A stretch of 64,000 bases of DNA. It comes from Helicobacter suis HS1 (GTDB lineage Bacteria > Campylobacterota > Campylobacteria > Campylobacterales > Helicobacteraceae). The position numbers and the translations under genes were made by a program. The notes below the pieces were generated by a model. The model was not told where the DNA came from, ran no database searches, and saw only the letters and a program-made list of their open reading frames with translations. Positions 27,410-37,771 of this stretch are shown here, in pieces; position 1 is the first letter of the stretch, and every line of letters begins with the position of its first letter. The DNA is taken from positions 186,001 to 250,000 of the forward strand of contig NZ_AP026769.1 of the NCBI RefSeq assembly GCF_026000295.1, in the 5' to 3' direction.

Positions 27410-29485
27410 TTGAATCAAGCTTTACTCGTTGAAATTCTCTTAGAAGAGATGCCAGCTAAGCCTCTCTTGCAGGAATTTATGCATTTAAAAGACAAATGGC
27501 GCTCTGTCTTAGAAGAATATGATTTAACAAGTCAGACTGATTTTTATTATACCCCTACACGCCTAGTTTTATACGCTCCAGATTTCCCCACAGAGACTCC
27601 AACCCACACCCAAGAACACTTCGGACCTCCTTTAAATGTGGGTATGGATGGGAATACTCTAAATGCTATCGGGCAAAATTTTTATCAAAAACTCCACCTA
27701 GACCCTACAGTGGCTCTACAAACCGCTACAAAGGGAGCAAAAGAAGTTTTATACGCCACCACCACAACACCTAGCAAACAAACGGCCACTCTCTTAGATA
27801 CGCTACTACTAAACTTTCTTAAATCTTTAGATTTTGGTAAAAGCATGGCATGGGGAGATGTGCGCGCGCGTTTTATCCGCCCTATCCACAATATCTGCGT
27901 GATTTTTAATAACCAAGTGATTGATTTAAGCGCGTGCATGCAAACCTTTGCTTGTAGTGATAAACGAGCGACAAAACTTCACTTTGCAAAGAGCTTTGAT
28001 TATTTAAAAACCCCCAGTGTTGAGCATTATTTTGGAGTACTCAAAGAGGGTTTAGTGCTTTTAGACCCTAAAGAGCGGCGTGAAAAAATCCTTACAGAAA
28101 TCCGCCTTTTAGAACAACACCACCAAATAGAGGTACAGATTAATCCGGATTTATTAGAGGAAATCATCGCTATCACCTCCTACCCCACAGCTTTATACGG
28201 GCAATTTGATGCTAAATTTTTAGAACTGCCTGCTGAGATCATCACCACTTCCATGCAAGAGCACCAACGCTATTTTGCAACCTTTAGGGGAGGTGTTTTA
28301 AATAATGGCTTTATTGTGGTGAGTAACACGCCTCTAATCCATGTACAAGATTTTACAGAGATCATTGTGGGTAATGAAAAAGTTCTAAGGGCGCGTTTGA
28401 GTGATGCGATGTTTTTTTATTATAACGATTTAAATAAGCCCTTTAATTTTAAACAATGCGCGCATGCTTTAGATCAAATTGCCTTTATACAAGGTCTTGG
28501 GAGTTTGAAAGATAAAATCAAACGAGAACAACAAATCGCGCGCTATTTAGTGCAAAAATTCATGTTAGAGATAGAAGAAGAGCAAGTATTAGAGGCTTTA
28601 AGTCTAGCTAAAATTGATCTACTCAGTGAAGTGGTTTATGAATTTCCAGAATTACAAGGGGTAATGGGTTCTTATTATGCTAAACACCATGGTTACCCCC
28701 TCGCTATTTGCATGGCCATTAAAGAACAGTATTTACCCACCGCTGAAAATACGCCCCTCCCTACAACTTTACTAGGCGCTTTGGTGTCTTTAAGCCATAA
28801 ACTAGATAGTCTGCTTTCTCTTTTTAGTATTGGAAAAATCCCCACAGGTTCTAAAGACCCCTTTGCCTTGCGCCGTAGCTGTAATGGGGTTTTGCGTATT
28901 TGTTTGCAGTACCAAATACCTTTTAATTTAGAAAGCGATTTACTAGCTTTACAAAATCTAGGCTATAAACCCTTTGATGTCAAAATATTAAGAGATTTTA
29001 TACTAGAGCGTTTTCTCCATGTTTTATCCACTATTCCTAATTTTTATCCTAACTTGTATAAGGGAGTTTTACAAGGCATTGAAACCCTCAATCAAGGAGA
29101 TTATGAAATCTGCCAAATTGATGCCAAAGTCCGGGCTCTTGTAGCTTTTTTTGAAAAAACACAGACTAAAGAATTTGTGGCCGTATTTAAACGAGTGGCT
29201 AATATTACACAAGATTACAAGGATACAAAACCAGTTGATCCAGAACTCTTTATAGATTCAAGTGAAGTGGATTTATTTACAGCCTATCATCAGCTAGAAG
29301 CTACACATTTTGACTCTTTACAGGATAAAATCCATGCGCTTTTTGCGTTAAAAGAGCCTTTAGAGGTGTTTTTTGATCGCGTACTTGTCAATGATGCTAA
29401 CCAGCGTATCCAGCATAACCGTAAAGGGTTATTGTGGTTAGTTTATCGCGCGTTTTTAGGTGTGGCTGAAGCCAAAGCTTTATAG
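27410..29485 (+). CDS. glyS: Glycyl-tRNA synthetase beta subunit
   Basis: The 691-residue subunit of the bacterial alpha2-beta2 GlyRS begins with the typical LLVEILLEEMPAKPL and contains GLGSLKDKIKRE and KDPFALRRSCNGVLRI. The C-terminal part is the tRNA anticodon-binding region. It is read from TTG 27410, where AGGAG is correctly spaced. The alpha subunit glyQ is at 36140, separated by the czn genes and gpsA. The order glyS-cznC-cznB-cznA is the H. pylori order. Confidence 0.95.
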   Translation: MNQALLVEILLEEMPAKPLLQEFMHLKDKWRSVLEEYDLTSQTDFYYTPTRLVLYAPDFPTETPTHTQEHFGPPLNVGMDGNTLNAIGQNFYQKLHLDPTVALQTATKGAKEVLYATTTTPSKQTATLLDTLLLNFLKSLDFGKSMAWGDVRARFIRPIHNICVIFNNQVIDLSACMQTFACSDKRATKLHFAKSFDYLKTPSVEHYFGVLKEGLVLLDPKERREKILTEIRLLEQHHQIEVQINPDLLEEIIAITSYPTALYGQFDAKFLELPAEIITTSMQEHQRYFATFRGGVLNNGFIVVSNTPLIHVQDFTEIIVGNEKVLRARLSDAMFFYYNDLNKPFNFKQCAHALDQIAFIQGLGSLKDKIKREQQIARYLVQKFMLEIEEEQVLEALSLAKIDLLSEVVYEFPELQGVMGSYYAKHHGYPLAICMAIKEQYLPTAENTPLPTTLLGALVSLSHKLDSLLSLFSIGKIPTGSKDPFALRRSCNGVLRICLQYQIPFNLESDLLALQNLGYKPFDVKILRDFILERFLHVLSTIPNFYPNLYKGVLQGIETLNQGDYEICQIDAKVRALVAFFEKTQTKEFVAVFKRVANITQDYKDTKPVDPELFIDSSEVDLFTAYHQLEATHFDSLQDKIHALFALKEPLEVFFDRVLVNDANQRIQHNRKGLLWLVYRAFLGVAEAKAL

Positions 29486-29488
29486 ACT

Positions 29489-30745
29489 GTGCGCACTCTT
29501 CTTATTTTAGGATTTTTACTAGCATGTTTAAATGCCCGTACCCTCTCCTTAGAAGAGTTTTACAAACGAGTAGAACATAACTCTATGGAACTTATCCAAA
29601 AAAAGGCCACTTTCATTAGTCTTTTAGAGGAGCAAAAGTCTACTAATTCTTGGGATTTTCCCTTTATTTCTAATGAAACCTCTATTGTTAGAAACTACCA
29701 AGGCATCGCAGAACCCCAACCCAGAACGGTTTTAATGATCAAGCCTAAACTCCCATGGGTGAGTCGTTTGCTAGCTAGAAGTTTATCTATTAAGAATGTG
29801 CAGTACCGCAAGAGTTATGAGTTAAGCCGTAATTTGGCTTTCATTGGAGCTAAAAGGCTGTATTTAAATTATATTCTTAATATTGAAAAATACAATGTCT
29901 ATTCCCGTAGAGAGCAAATTTTTTTATCCCAGCTTAATGCTGCTAAAAGCAAAGTTGCAGCAGGGAGTATGTCTAAGAAGGATTATATCAACTTTAAAAA
30001 CTCTTATTTAGAATCCAAACTAGCCAAGATCAACACAGAAACCCTCATTATCAACCAAGAACGCATGCTAAATACGATGCTAGCCATTGTAGATCCAGTA
30101 GAGCGGGGTTCTGATTTTGGTATTTTTTTAGACAAAAAACACGCGTTAAGGATTTCTGGGTTAAAATTTGAATATGTGCATTTGGGCGAACATGCTTTAG
30201 AACGGGTGTTACAACGATCGCTTTATGTAGAAATCCTTGATCTAGCCGCTAAAGATTACCGAGTAAATGCTAATTTGGCTAATCGCAATGTTTTCCAAAA
30301 CTTTGAATTTGGCTTGGGTTCAGAAAGTTATAACTCAGCCACTAATTTATCTATGGAGTTTTATATTCCCTTGCCTGTAACGCCTAAAAATATCCATCTT
30401 AAACGCAAATTCATGGCATTAGAGAATGGTACGCGTGCTCAAAATGAAGTTATGAAACGCAATATCCACATTAATGCAAATGCCTACCTCAACCAATTAG
30501 AAACCAAAGAAAAATATATCCGAATCCAAATTGATGCCATTGATAATAAAGCCAAACTTATGGAAATGGGAAGAGTGGCTTATGAAGCCCAAAAGATTGG
30601 TTTATTTGAGTATCTTTTTTATCAAAATGCCTACATGGATGCTTTAATTGCTCTAGCTGAGGCTAGAATAGAATATGTTAACATCACAGCTTTATTAGAA
30701 GAAACTTTAGGAGAGACCCTGACACACATAGGAAGCGCCTATTGA
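29489..30745 (+). CDS. cznC: Outer-membrane efflux protein of the Czn metal pump
   Basis: This 418-residue TolC-family protein has a signal peptide (RTLLILGFLLACLNA) and long heptad-rich helices (about residues 110-200 and 310-400). It starts 3 nt after glyS (GTG 29489) and overlaps cznB by 4 nt. With cznB and cznA it forms a tripartite RND pump that in H. pylori exports cadmium, zinc and nickel. Identity rests mainly on the operon and order. Confidence 0.88.
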   Translation: MRTLLILGFLLACLNARTLSLEEFYKRVEHNSMELIQKKATFISLLEEQKSTNSWDFPFISNETSIVRNYQGIAEPQPRTVLMIKPKLPWVSRLLARSLSIKNVQYRKSYELSRNLAFIGAKRLYLNYILNIEKYNVYSRREQIFLSQLNAAKSKVAAGSMSKKDYINFKNSYLESKLAKINTETLIINQERMLNTMLAIVDPVERGSDFGIFLDKKHALRISGLKFEYVHLGEHALERVLQRSLYVEILDLAAKDYRVNANLANRNVFQNFEFGLGSESYNSATNLSMEFYIPLPVTPKNIHLKRKFMALENGTRAQNEVMKRNIHINANAYLNQLETKEKYIRIQIDAIDNKAKLMEMGRVAYEAQKIGLFEYLFYQNAYMDALIALAEARIEYVNITALLEETLGETLTHIGSAY

Positions 30746-31806
30746 GAATTTTGGTTTTAGCCTTGTTGCTTTTTGTCTCTCTTAAAGCCTATGATGAAAT
30801 CATTTTAACCCAAAAGCAGATTGATAGCTTGGGTATTAAAGTGGTGTCTTTAGATCAAAAATTTGCAACCCGTGGATTGCCCTTTAACGCCTACATTGAC
30901 TTTAATAATTTTAATCTCAAACACACGGTGATTCAAAGTTTAGGCTTTAATGCGACGGTAACGGCTATTTATAAAAGCGAAGGCGAATTTGTCAAAAGAG
31001 GCGATTTGATTTGTGAGATTAGTTCTATTGATTTAAGCAATTTATATTTTGAGTTACAAAACAATAAAAACAAACTCAAGGTAGCCTTAGATGTGAGTAC
31101 AAAGGATCGCAGTCTTTACAAACAAGGTGTGATCGCTAAAAGAGAGTATCAAAATAGCCATTTAATGAGTCAAGAAATGAGTTTACGGGTACACCAATTA
31201 GAAACCACCTTTAAAAACTTTGGAATCGATCCAGCAAACCCTTTAGGATCGCATGGTTTTCGTATCATCGCCCGTAATAGCGGGATTCTCTCTATCGCCC
31301 CTAAAGTTTTAGGCGAAAAGATTTTACCCTTCACCACCTATATCCGCATCTCAAAAAATAACGATCTAATCGCGCGCATTAAATTATCCGTAGGCCTTGC
31401 GCGCTATATCAAAAAAGGGTCTAGAGTTTTTGATGATGATGGCAACATTATTGGGGTGATTCAAAGTATTTCTGTCGTGTTAGATAAAAGTTCTAACACC
31501 ATTTTAGCCATAGCATTTATCACCAAAGGCCATTTCCATGTAGGAGAAATGATTGATGTTTATGTGGAGGGCACTAAGCCTAAAAATTCCTTGTTTATCC
31601 CTTCTAATGCTGTTATTAAAAACAACCAAGATTATTTGGTCTTTGTACGCACAAAAAAAGGTTTCATGCCCACCGTTATAAAAGTGATTGAAGAGCGCAG
31701 CCTTACCTTTGTGGTGAGTGATAAAAATATAAGCCCCCAAGCAAAAGTGGCTACCGGATCTCTAGTTAGTTTAAAAGGCATTATTAATCATCTTGGAGAT
31801 GATTAA
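30742..31806 (+). CDS. cznB: Membrane-fusion (periplasmic adaptor) protein of the Czn pump
   Basis: The 354-residue protein has a signal peptide, a lipoyl-like barrel half (ATVTAIYKSEGEFVKRGD), a helical hairpin (about 100-150) and a second barrel half (ARNSGILSIAPKVLGEKI), the order expected of RND adaptors. It starts at TTG 30742, inside the cznC stop, and its stop abuts cznA. It links the CznA pump to the CznC outer-membrane duct. Confidence 0.9.
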   Translation: MRILVLALLLFVSLKAYDEIILTQKQIDSLGIKVVSLDQKFATRGLPFNAYIDFNNFNLKHTVIQSLGFNATVTAIYKSEGEFVKRGDLICEISSIDLSNLYFELQNNKNKLKVALDVSTKDRSLYKQGVIAKREYQNSHLMSQEMSLRVHQLETTFKNFGIDPANPLGSHGFRIIARNSGILSIAPKVLGEKILPFTTYIRISKNNDLIARIKLSVGLARYIKKGSRVFDDDGNIIGVIQSISVVLDKSSNTILAIAFITKGHFHVGEMIDVYVEGTKPKNSLFIPSNAVIKNNQDYLVFVRTKKGFMPTVIKVIEERSLTFVVSDKNISPQAKVATGSLVSLKGIINHLGDD

Positions 31807-34800
31807 TGCTAGCCTCGCTGATTGAATTTTCTCTCAGACAACGAGTCATTATTATTATTTGCGCTTTTTTACTCCTTCTCTTTGGGCTTTATAGTTTTTT
31901 AACCACCCCAGTAGATGCTTTCCCGGACATGGCGCCTACTCAAGTTAAAATCATTCTCAAATTGCCCGGTAGTTCCCCTGAGGAAATGGAAAATAATGTG
32001 GTACGGCCTTTAGAGTTAGAACTCTTAGGTTTAAAAGGAGAAAAATCCCTACGCAGCACCTCTAAGTACTCTATCTGTGATATTACGATTGATTTTGATG
32101 ATAGCATGGATATTTATCTAGCCCGCAATATTGTAAGTGAAAAATTAGCCTTAGTGATGCCTGATTTACCCGATGATGTAGAGGGCGGCATAGCCCCCAT
32201 TGTAACCCCGCTTTCTGATATTTTCATGTTTACCATTGATGGGAATTTACCCGGAGTAGACAAACGGCAATTACTAGATTTTGTGATTCGCCCACTACTG
32301 CGCACGATTCCGGGCGTGGCTGATGTTAACTCTATTGGCGGGTTTAGCCGTGCCTTTGTGGTGGTGCCTGATTTAAACGACATGGCAAGACTAGGTATTT
32401 CTATTAGTGATTTAGAAAAAACCCTTAAAGCCAATTTAAGCAATAGTGGAGCAGGGAGAGTAGATCGCAATGGAGAAACTTATTTAGTGAAGATTCAAAC
32501 CATTGCCCTCACACCTGAGGAAATTGGCGATATTACAATCCCAACTGCAACAGGTTTTTTACACATTAAAGATTTTGCTAGAGTGATCACCCAGTATAGA
32601 ACGCGTCTTGGCTTTGTAACTAAAAATGGGATTGATGAAACAACAGAGGGGTTAGTGCTTTCACTCAAGGGGAGTAATTCTAGCGCCATTATTAAAGAGG
32701 TGCGTAAAAAGCTTGAGCAAGACATTAAGCCTCTACTGCCTGCAGGGGTGCACACCCATGTTTTTTACGATCGTTCTGAATTCACTCAAAAAGCCATCAA
32801 CACCGTTACAAAAACCCTCATTGAGGCTATTATTCTTATCATCATCACCTTATTTTTATTCTTGGGTAATTTCCGCGCTTCTCTAGCCGTAGGTGTTATT
32901 TTACCCTTAAGTTTATCTGTTGCCTTTATTTTAATTAAGTTTAATGGCATGACTTTAAATTTGATGAGTTTAGGCGGGCTGATTATTGCTATTGGCATGT
33001 TAATTGATTCGGCTGTGGTGGTAGTGGAGAATGCCTTTGAAAAATTAGGCCATAACAAAACCACCACGAAACTACATGCAATCTATCGCTCCTCTAAAGA
33101 AATTGCCCCTTCTGTAGTGAGTGGGGTTGTAATCATCATCGTTTTTTTTGTACCCATTATGTCCTTACAAGGCATTGAGGGTAAAATGTTTGTGCCTTTA
33201 GTTAAAGGTATTGTTTTTGCACTACTTGGCACTCTAGTGCTAGCTATTACAGTTATACCTGTGATTAGTTCTATGGTGCTTAAAGTCCAGCCACACAAAG
33301 AAACTTTACTCACCCGATTTTTTTATTGGATTTACACCCCAGCTTTACAATTTGCCCTTAAAAAACCCAAAACCATGCTTGTATGTGCTGTAATCTTTCT
33401 TATCTCTAGCCTTTCTCTCTTTCCTTTTATCGGTAAAACTTTCATGCCTAATTTAGATGAAGGGAGTAGTGTATTAAGCATTGAAAGCGTCCCTTCCATT
33501 TCTTTAGATCAATCTAAAGATTTGATTTTACGGATTGAAAAAACGATTCGTAAAAATATCAAAGAAGTTAAGGCTATAATAGCGCGTACCGGTTCAGATG
33601 AATTAGGATTAGATTTAGGCGGGCTTAACCAAACCGATATGTTTATTTCTTATACTCCTAAAAGCCAATGGTCGGTTAAAACCAAGCAAGAATTACTAGA
33701 TAAAATCCTAGCATGTTTGGAGGATTATAAAGGGATTAATTTTGCCTTCACCCAGCCTATTGAAATGCGTGTTTCTGAAATGCTTACCGGAGTAAGAGGG
33801 GATTTAGCCATTAAAATCTTTGGAGCGGATATAGATAAATTAAACCAACTAAGCGCACAAATTGTAGAGATCATCAAAGGCATTAAAGGTTCTAGCGAAG
33901 TTTTTACAACCCTTAATAAAGGCGTGAATTATCTTTATATCACCCCCGATCGGCACGCTATGGCTAATGTCGGTATTAATAGCGATGAATTTTCTAAATT
34001 CCTTAAATCGGCTTTAGAGGGAATTATCGTTGAATTTATCCCTACAGGAATCTCGCGCACCCCTGTAATTATCCGCCAAAGAGAGGAGATTTCTACTAAT
34101 ACTGCCCTAATTAAGAGCTTAGAGATGAGCTCGACTCGAGGAGTTGCCGTACCCATTACTTCTATTGCTAACATTTCTGAAGTTGATGGGCCTGTGGCCA
34201 TTGTACGCGAGGATAGCAAGCGTTTAAGCGTGGTTCGTAGCAATGTAATAGGGCGGGATTTAGACGGATTTGTTAAAGAAGTACAACAAAAAATTAGCGC
34301 TAAGGTACAATTACCCCCTAATTATTTCATCACTTATGGAGGGCAATTTGAAAACCAAGAGAGAGCTAATAAACGGCTTGCTACCGTGATCCCACTAAGT
34401 ATTTTAGTGATTTTTTTTATTCTATTCTTTACCTTTAAAAGTGTACCCCTATCCTTACTCATTTTGCTTAATATCCCCTTTGCAATTACTGGTGGACTCA
34501 TCGCTCTTTTTCTTAGCCATGAATACCTCTCTGTACCGGCTAGTGTAGGGTTTATCGCGCTTTTTGGGATTGCGGTTTTAAATGGTGTGGTGATGGTGGG
34601 TTATTTTAAAGAACTTCTCAAACAAGGTAAAAGCATAGAGGAGGTGGTGTTTATGGGAGCTAAGCGGCGTTTACGCCCTGTTTTAATGACAGCTTGTATT
34701 GCTGGTTTAGGTTTAATTCCTTTGCTTTTATCCCATGGCGTGGGTTCTGAAGTGCAAAAACCCCTAGCTATTGTGGTTTTAGGCGGGCTAGTTACCTCCA

Positions 34801-34868
34801 GCATTCTTATTCTCTTGCTTTTACCGCCCATGTTTATGCTGGTGGCTAAAAAAATCAAGGTAGTGTAG
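31806..34868 (+). CDS. cznA: RND heavy-metal efflux transporter
   Basis: CznA (1020 residues) is the inner-membrane proton/metal antiporter of the CzcA family. It starts with the helix QRVIIIICAFLLLLFGLYSF, then TPVDAFPDMAPTQVKI. The family TM4 segment has IAIGMLIDSAVVVVENAFE with the proton-relay acids, and the C-terminal half repeats the pattern (FGIAVLNGVVMVGYF). Substrates in H. pylori are Cd, Zn and Ni. This matters here because urease and NikR make nickel balance central. A DUF3240 protein follows with a 1-nt overlap. Confidence 0.95.
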   Translation: MLASLIEFSLRQRVIIIICAFLLLLFGLYSFLTTPVDAFPDMAPTQVKIILKLPGSSPEEMENNVVRPLELELLGLKGEKSLRSTSKYSICDITIDFDDSMDIYLARNIVSEKLALVMPDLPDDVEGGIAPIVTPLSDIFMFTIDGNLPGVDKRQLLDFVIRPLLRTIPGVADVNSIGGFSRAFVVVPDLNDMARLGISISDLEKTLKANLSNSGAGRVDRNGETYLVKIQTIALTPEEIGDITIPTATGFLHIKDFARVITQYRTRLGFVTKNGIDETTEGLVLSLKGSNSSAIIKEVRKKLEQDIKPLLPAGVHTHVFYDRSEFTQKAINTVTKTLIEAIILIIITLFLFLGNFRASLAVGVILPLSLSVAFILIKFNGMTLNLMSLGGLIIAIGMLIDSAVVVVENAFEKLGHNKTTTKLHAIYRSSKEIAPSVVSGVVIIIVFFVPIMSLQGIEGKMFVPLVKGIVFALLGTLVLAITVIPVISSMVLKVQPHKETLLTRFFYWIYTPALQFALKKPKTMLVCAVIFLISSLSLFPFIGKTFMPNLDEGSSVLSIESVPSISLDQSKDLILRIEKTIRKNIKEVKAIIARTGSDELGLDLGGLNQTDMFISYTPKSQWSVKTKQELLDKILACLEDYKGINFAFTQPIEMRVSEMLTGVRGDLAIKIFGADIDKLNQLSAQIVEIIKGIKGSSEVFTTLNKGVNYLYITPDRHAMANVGINSDEFSKFLKSALEGIIVEFIPTGISRTPVIIRQREEISTNTALIKSLEMSSTRGVAVPITSIANISEVDGPVAIVREDSKRLSVVRSNVIGRDLDGFVKEVQQKISAKVQLPPNYFITYGGQFENQERANKRLATVIPLSILVIFFILFFTFKSVPLSLLILLNIPFAITGGLIALFLSHEYLSVPASVGFIALFGIAVLNGVVMVGYFKELLKQGKSIEEVVFMGAKRRLRPVLMTACIAGLGLIPLLLSHGVGSEVQKPLAIVVLGGLVTSSILILLLLPPMFMLVAKKIKVV

Positions 34869-35161
34869 TGATCTTAGTAGAAATGTATGCAGATTTAAAA
34901 CTTAAGGACATGCTAGTTGATCACCTCTTTGAACATGGCTATGAGGATTTTTATTTCTTTGAATGTTTTAAATACGCCACCTCCTCGCTTTTAACAAGTG
35001 AGAAAGAACAGGTAAGCGGGCGTAAAGACTATGGCTTATTTAAAATTTTGCTGGAGGAACAAGAGGCTAGCATTTTGTTAGAGCAAGTACAGCGCCTCTT
35101 TAAAAAAGAGGTAACTTTTTATCTACTCCCCCTAACTTCTATCCCTAAATCTGTGCCTTAA
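34868..35161 (+). CDS. DUF3240-like small protein of the metal-efflux operon
   Basis: The 97-residue cytoplasmic protein starts at GTG 34868, overlapping the cznA stop by one base. It has the alternating pattern of a ferredoxin-like fold (MILVEMYADLKLKDMLVDHL ... EQEASILLEQVQRLF) seen in DUF3240 proteins, which often sit next to CzcA/CusA pumps. A metal-sensing or regulatory PII-like role is possible. It is last in the operon, and a promoter for gpsA follows. Confidence 0.65.
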   Translation: MILVEMYADLKLKDMLVDHLFEHGYEDFYFFECFKYATSSLLTSEKEQVSGRKDYGLFKILLEEQEASILLEQVQRLFKKEVTFYLLPLTSIPKSVP

Positions 35162-35168
35162 AACATGT

Positions 35169-35174
35169 TAAAAT
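35169..35174 (+). promoter_or_regulatory. Probable -10 element of the gpsA operon
   Basis: TAAAAT at 35169-35174 followed by GC and 24 nt to the gpsA ATG, with AAGGAA at 35189 as RBS. Confidence 0.4.
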
Positions 35175-35197
35175 GCACTCTTTATATAAGGAACTAG

Positions 35198-36130
35198 ATG
35201 GACATTACGGTTTTTGGGGGAGGGGCTTGGGGAAGGGCGTTAGCATTTGCCTTAGGGCATAAAAACCCTACAAAAATTGTCTCACGCCGCGATTTAACAA
35301 CCCTACTTATGCCTTTAAATAAAGGGCTTGTACTCAAAGGACATGATCCGATTTTGCAGTGTCCAGCACAGGAGGGTTTATTAGCCGATCTCTTTGTAGT
35401 GGCCATTAGTGTACAGCATCTGCGCGCTTGGTTTGAGCAGGCAAATTTACCCTATACGGCTAAGGTTTTAATGGCCTCCAAAGGAATAGAAATTGGGGGG
35501 TATTTTGTAAGCGATATAGCCACACATTTCATTCCTATAGATCATCTGTGTTTTCTAGCTGGGCCTAGCTTTGCTAGAGAGATCATGGCAAGTTTGCCAT
35601 GCGCTTTAGCCATTCATTCTAATAACGCCACTTTAGCCCACACTTTCGCACAGCAACTCCCCGCCTTTATCCGATCCTATGTACAAGATGATATTAGAGG
35701 AGGAGAAATTGCTGGGGCTTATAAAAATGTGATTGCTATTGCGGCTGGGGTGTGTGATGGGTTAGAATTAGGGCAAGGGGCTAAGGCCTCTCTTTTATCG
35801 CGTGGACTGGTGGAAATGAGTCGTTTTGGGGTGCATTTTGGAGGCAAGCTAGAAACTTTTTTAGGATTATCAGGGGCTGGGGATTTATTTTTAACCGCTA
35901 ATTCTTTACTCTCGCGCAATTACCGCGTAGGGCTGGGTTTAGCGCAGTATAAGAGTCTAGCTAGCATTGTAGAGGAATTACAAGAAGTGGCTGAGGGGAT
36001 TAAAACAACAAAGGCCATTGTAGAAATTGCCACCCATGAGAATATCCATGCCCCCATTGCTAAAGAATTAGATTTGCTCTTAGAGGGTAAAAATCCTTTA
36101 GAGAGCATGACGGCTTTAATCAAACGCTAA
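35198..36130 (+). CDS. gpsA: NAD(P)-dependent glycerol-3-phosphate dehydrogenase
   Basis: The 310-residue enzyme makes sn-glycerol 3-phosphate for phospholipids. Its N-terminal Rossmann motif is [14 protein letters not shown], then GPSFAREIM, and the catalytic-domain block [20 protein letters not shown] with the active-site Lys, then [11 protein letters not shown]. It starts an operon-like run of same-strand genes (gpsA-glyQ-NIF3-zinc ribbon-waaA-rluA type-lgt), with very short spacings, in H. pylori order. Confidence 0.96.
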   Translation: MDITVFGGGAWGRALAFALGHKNPTKIVSRRDLTTLLMPLNKGLVLKGHDPILQCPAQEGLLADLFVVAISVQHLRAWFEQANLPYTAKVLMASKGIEIGGYFVSDIATHFIPIDHLCFLAGPSFAREIMASLPCALAIHSNNATLAHTFAQQLPAFIRSYVQDDIRGGEIAGAYKNVIAIAAGVCDGLELGQGAKASLLSRGLVEMSRFGVHFGGKLETFLGLSGAGDLFLTANSLLSRNYRVGLGLAQYKSLASIVEELQEVAEGIKTTKAIVEIATHENIHAPIAKELDLLLEGKNPLESMTALIKR

Positions 36131-36139
36131 AGGACTTTG

Positions 36140-37021
36140 ATGCTAACTTTTTCAGATATTTTATTAGAACTACAAAGTTTTTGGCATAAACAGGGCTGTA
36201 TTTTATTACAACCCTATGATATTCCCGCAGGCGCAGGGACTTTTCACCCCGCCACTCTTTTAAGAAGTTTAGATAGTAGCCCTTGGAGTGTGGCCTATGT
36301 TGCCCCTTCTAGGCGGCCTACAGATGGGCGCTATGGGCAGAACCCTAATCGCTTGGGTAGTTATTACCAATTCCAAGTTGTAATCAAGCCAAGCCCTAAA
36401 AATATCCAAGAAGTTTATTTACAAAGTTTGCAGGCTTTAGGGATTGATTTTAGCAAACATGATGTGCGCTTTGTTGAGGATAACTGGGAATCACCTACTC
36501 TAGGGGCTTGGGGGCTAGGTTGGGAGGTGTGGCTAGATGGCATGGAGATCACACAGTTTACCTATTTCCAACAAGTAGGGGGGTTAGCTTGTTATCCAAC
36601 GCCTATTGAAATCACCTACGGAGTGGAGCGCTTGGCTACTTATATCCAAAAAGTTGATTCCATTTTAGACATCATTTGGACTTTTAAGGATAACCAGCCA
36701 GTTTATTATAAAGCCGTGCATTTAGAAAGCGAATACGAATTTAGCCACTACCATTTTACTCATGCCAGCCTAGATTTTCTAACAGAAATGTTTCTTAAAA
36801 ACCAAGTAGAAGCCAAACATTGCTTAGAGCAAAAATTACCCTTAGTGGCTTATGACTTTGTGATGTTAAGCACGCATTTTTTTAATGTGCTAGATGCCAG
36901 AAAAGCTCTATCTGTTGCCAAACGCCAAGAATGCATTTTAAAAATCCGCGAACTAGCCAAAGCCTGCGCTGTTTTATACAAAGAACAAGAAGAAGAGCGC
37001 ATTAAACGAGTCTTATGTTAA
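36140..37021 (+). CDS. glyQ: Glycyl-tRNA synthetase alpha subunit
   Basis: The 293-residue alpha subunit holds the class II catalytic site: motif 2 region [19 protein letters not shown], and [20 protein letters not shown]. It charges tRNA-Gly together with GlyS. ATG 36140 is preferred over the adjacent TTG 36137 because AAAGGA at 36129-36134 is well spaced. It overlaps the next gene by 7 nt. Confidence 0.96.
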   Translation: MLTFSDILLELQSFWHKQGCILLQPYDIPAGAGTFHPATLLRSLDSSPWSVAYVAPSRRPTDGRYGQNPNRLGSYYQFQVVIKPSPKNIQEVYLQSLQALGIDFSKHDVRFVEDNWESPTLGAWGLGWEVWLDGMEITQFTYFQQVGGLACYPTPIEITYGVERLATYIQKVDSILDIIWTFKDNQPVYYKAVHLESEYEFSHYHFTHASLDFLTEMFLKNQVEAKHCLEQKLPLVAYDFVMLSTHFFNVLDARKALSVAKRQECILKIRELAKACAVLYKEQEEERIKRVLC

Positions 37022-37770
37022 ACCTTAAAGTTTTATATGATTTTTTAAACCAACTCTCACCCTTTGATTTGCAAGAATCTTGGGATAATAGCGGTTTAAA
37101 TTTGGGTAGCTTTGAAAGCGATTATGAAAATATCGCCATTAGTTTAGAAGCCACTTTAGAGATCGCTAGAGAAGTACCAGAAAAAACGATCATTCTAACC
37201 CACCACCCTTTATTTTTTAAACCCATTAAAACTTTTAACCCCACCTTTTATCCTGCCAATATCGCCTCTAAACTCTTGGTAAAATCTTGCGCACTCATTG
37301 CCATGCACACTAATTTTGATAAAACCCACCTCAACACCCATTTTGCGCGTATGCTAGGTTTTAGCAATCTACATGAGGAGGGTATGGCTTTGATAGGCAA
37401 TATTGAGCCTATTTCTTTAGAGAGATTAGCTAGCCATATACAAGCTAAATTAAATCTATCTTATTTAGAGCTTGTTAAAGGAAATGATTTAATCACAAAA
37501 GTAGCGGTGATATGTGGATCGGGCTGTTCTTATCTATACCAACTCCAAGAGGCGTTTAGTAATCTATGTCTCATCACAGGGGATATTAAATACCACGATG
37601 CGATGTATGCTTTGAGTATGGGCATTAGTCTTTTAAATACCCCGCATTATGAAAGTGAAAAATATTTTGCGCCCCTACTAGAAAATTTGCTACAACCCTA
37701 TTTGGCACAAACTAAACCAAAGTGTGTTAAAGTACGCGACTCAAAAAATCCATTTATTTTTAAGGTTTAA
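37015..37770 (+). CDS. NIF3/YbgI-family metal-binding protein
   Basis: The 251-residue protein has the NIF3 di-metal site: WDNSGLNLG near the start, [11 protein letters not shown] (His pair), [10 protein letters not shown] and, near the C-terminus, [10 protein letters not shown]. Members hydrolyse or bind nucleotides or cofactors of unclear nature and are often annotated as GTP cyclohydrolase I type 2. The gene overlaps glyQ and ends 1 nt before the zinc-ribbon gene. It matches H. pylori HP0959. Confidence 0.85.
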   Translation: MLNLKVLYDFLNQLSPFDLQESWDNSGLNLGSFESDYENIAISLEATLEIAREVPEKTIILTHHPLFFKPIKTFNPTFYPANIASKLLVKSCALIAMHTNFDKTHLNTHFARMLGFSNLHEEGMALIGNIEPISLERLASHIQAKLNLSYLELVKGNDLITKVAVICGSGCSYLYQLQEAFSNLCLITGDIKYHDAMYALSMGISLLNTPHYESEKYFAPLLENLLQPYLAQTKPKCVKVRDSKNPFIFKV

Positions 37771-37771
37771 C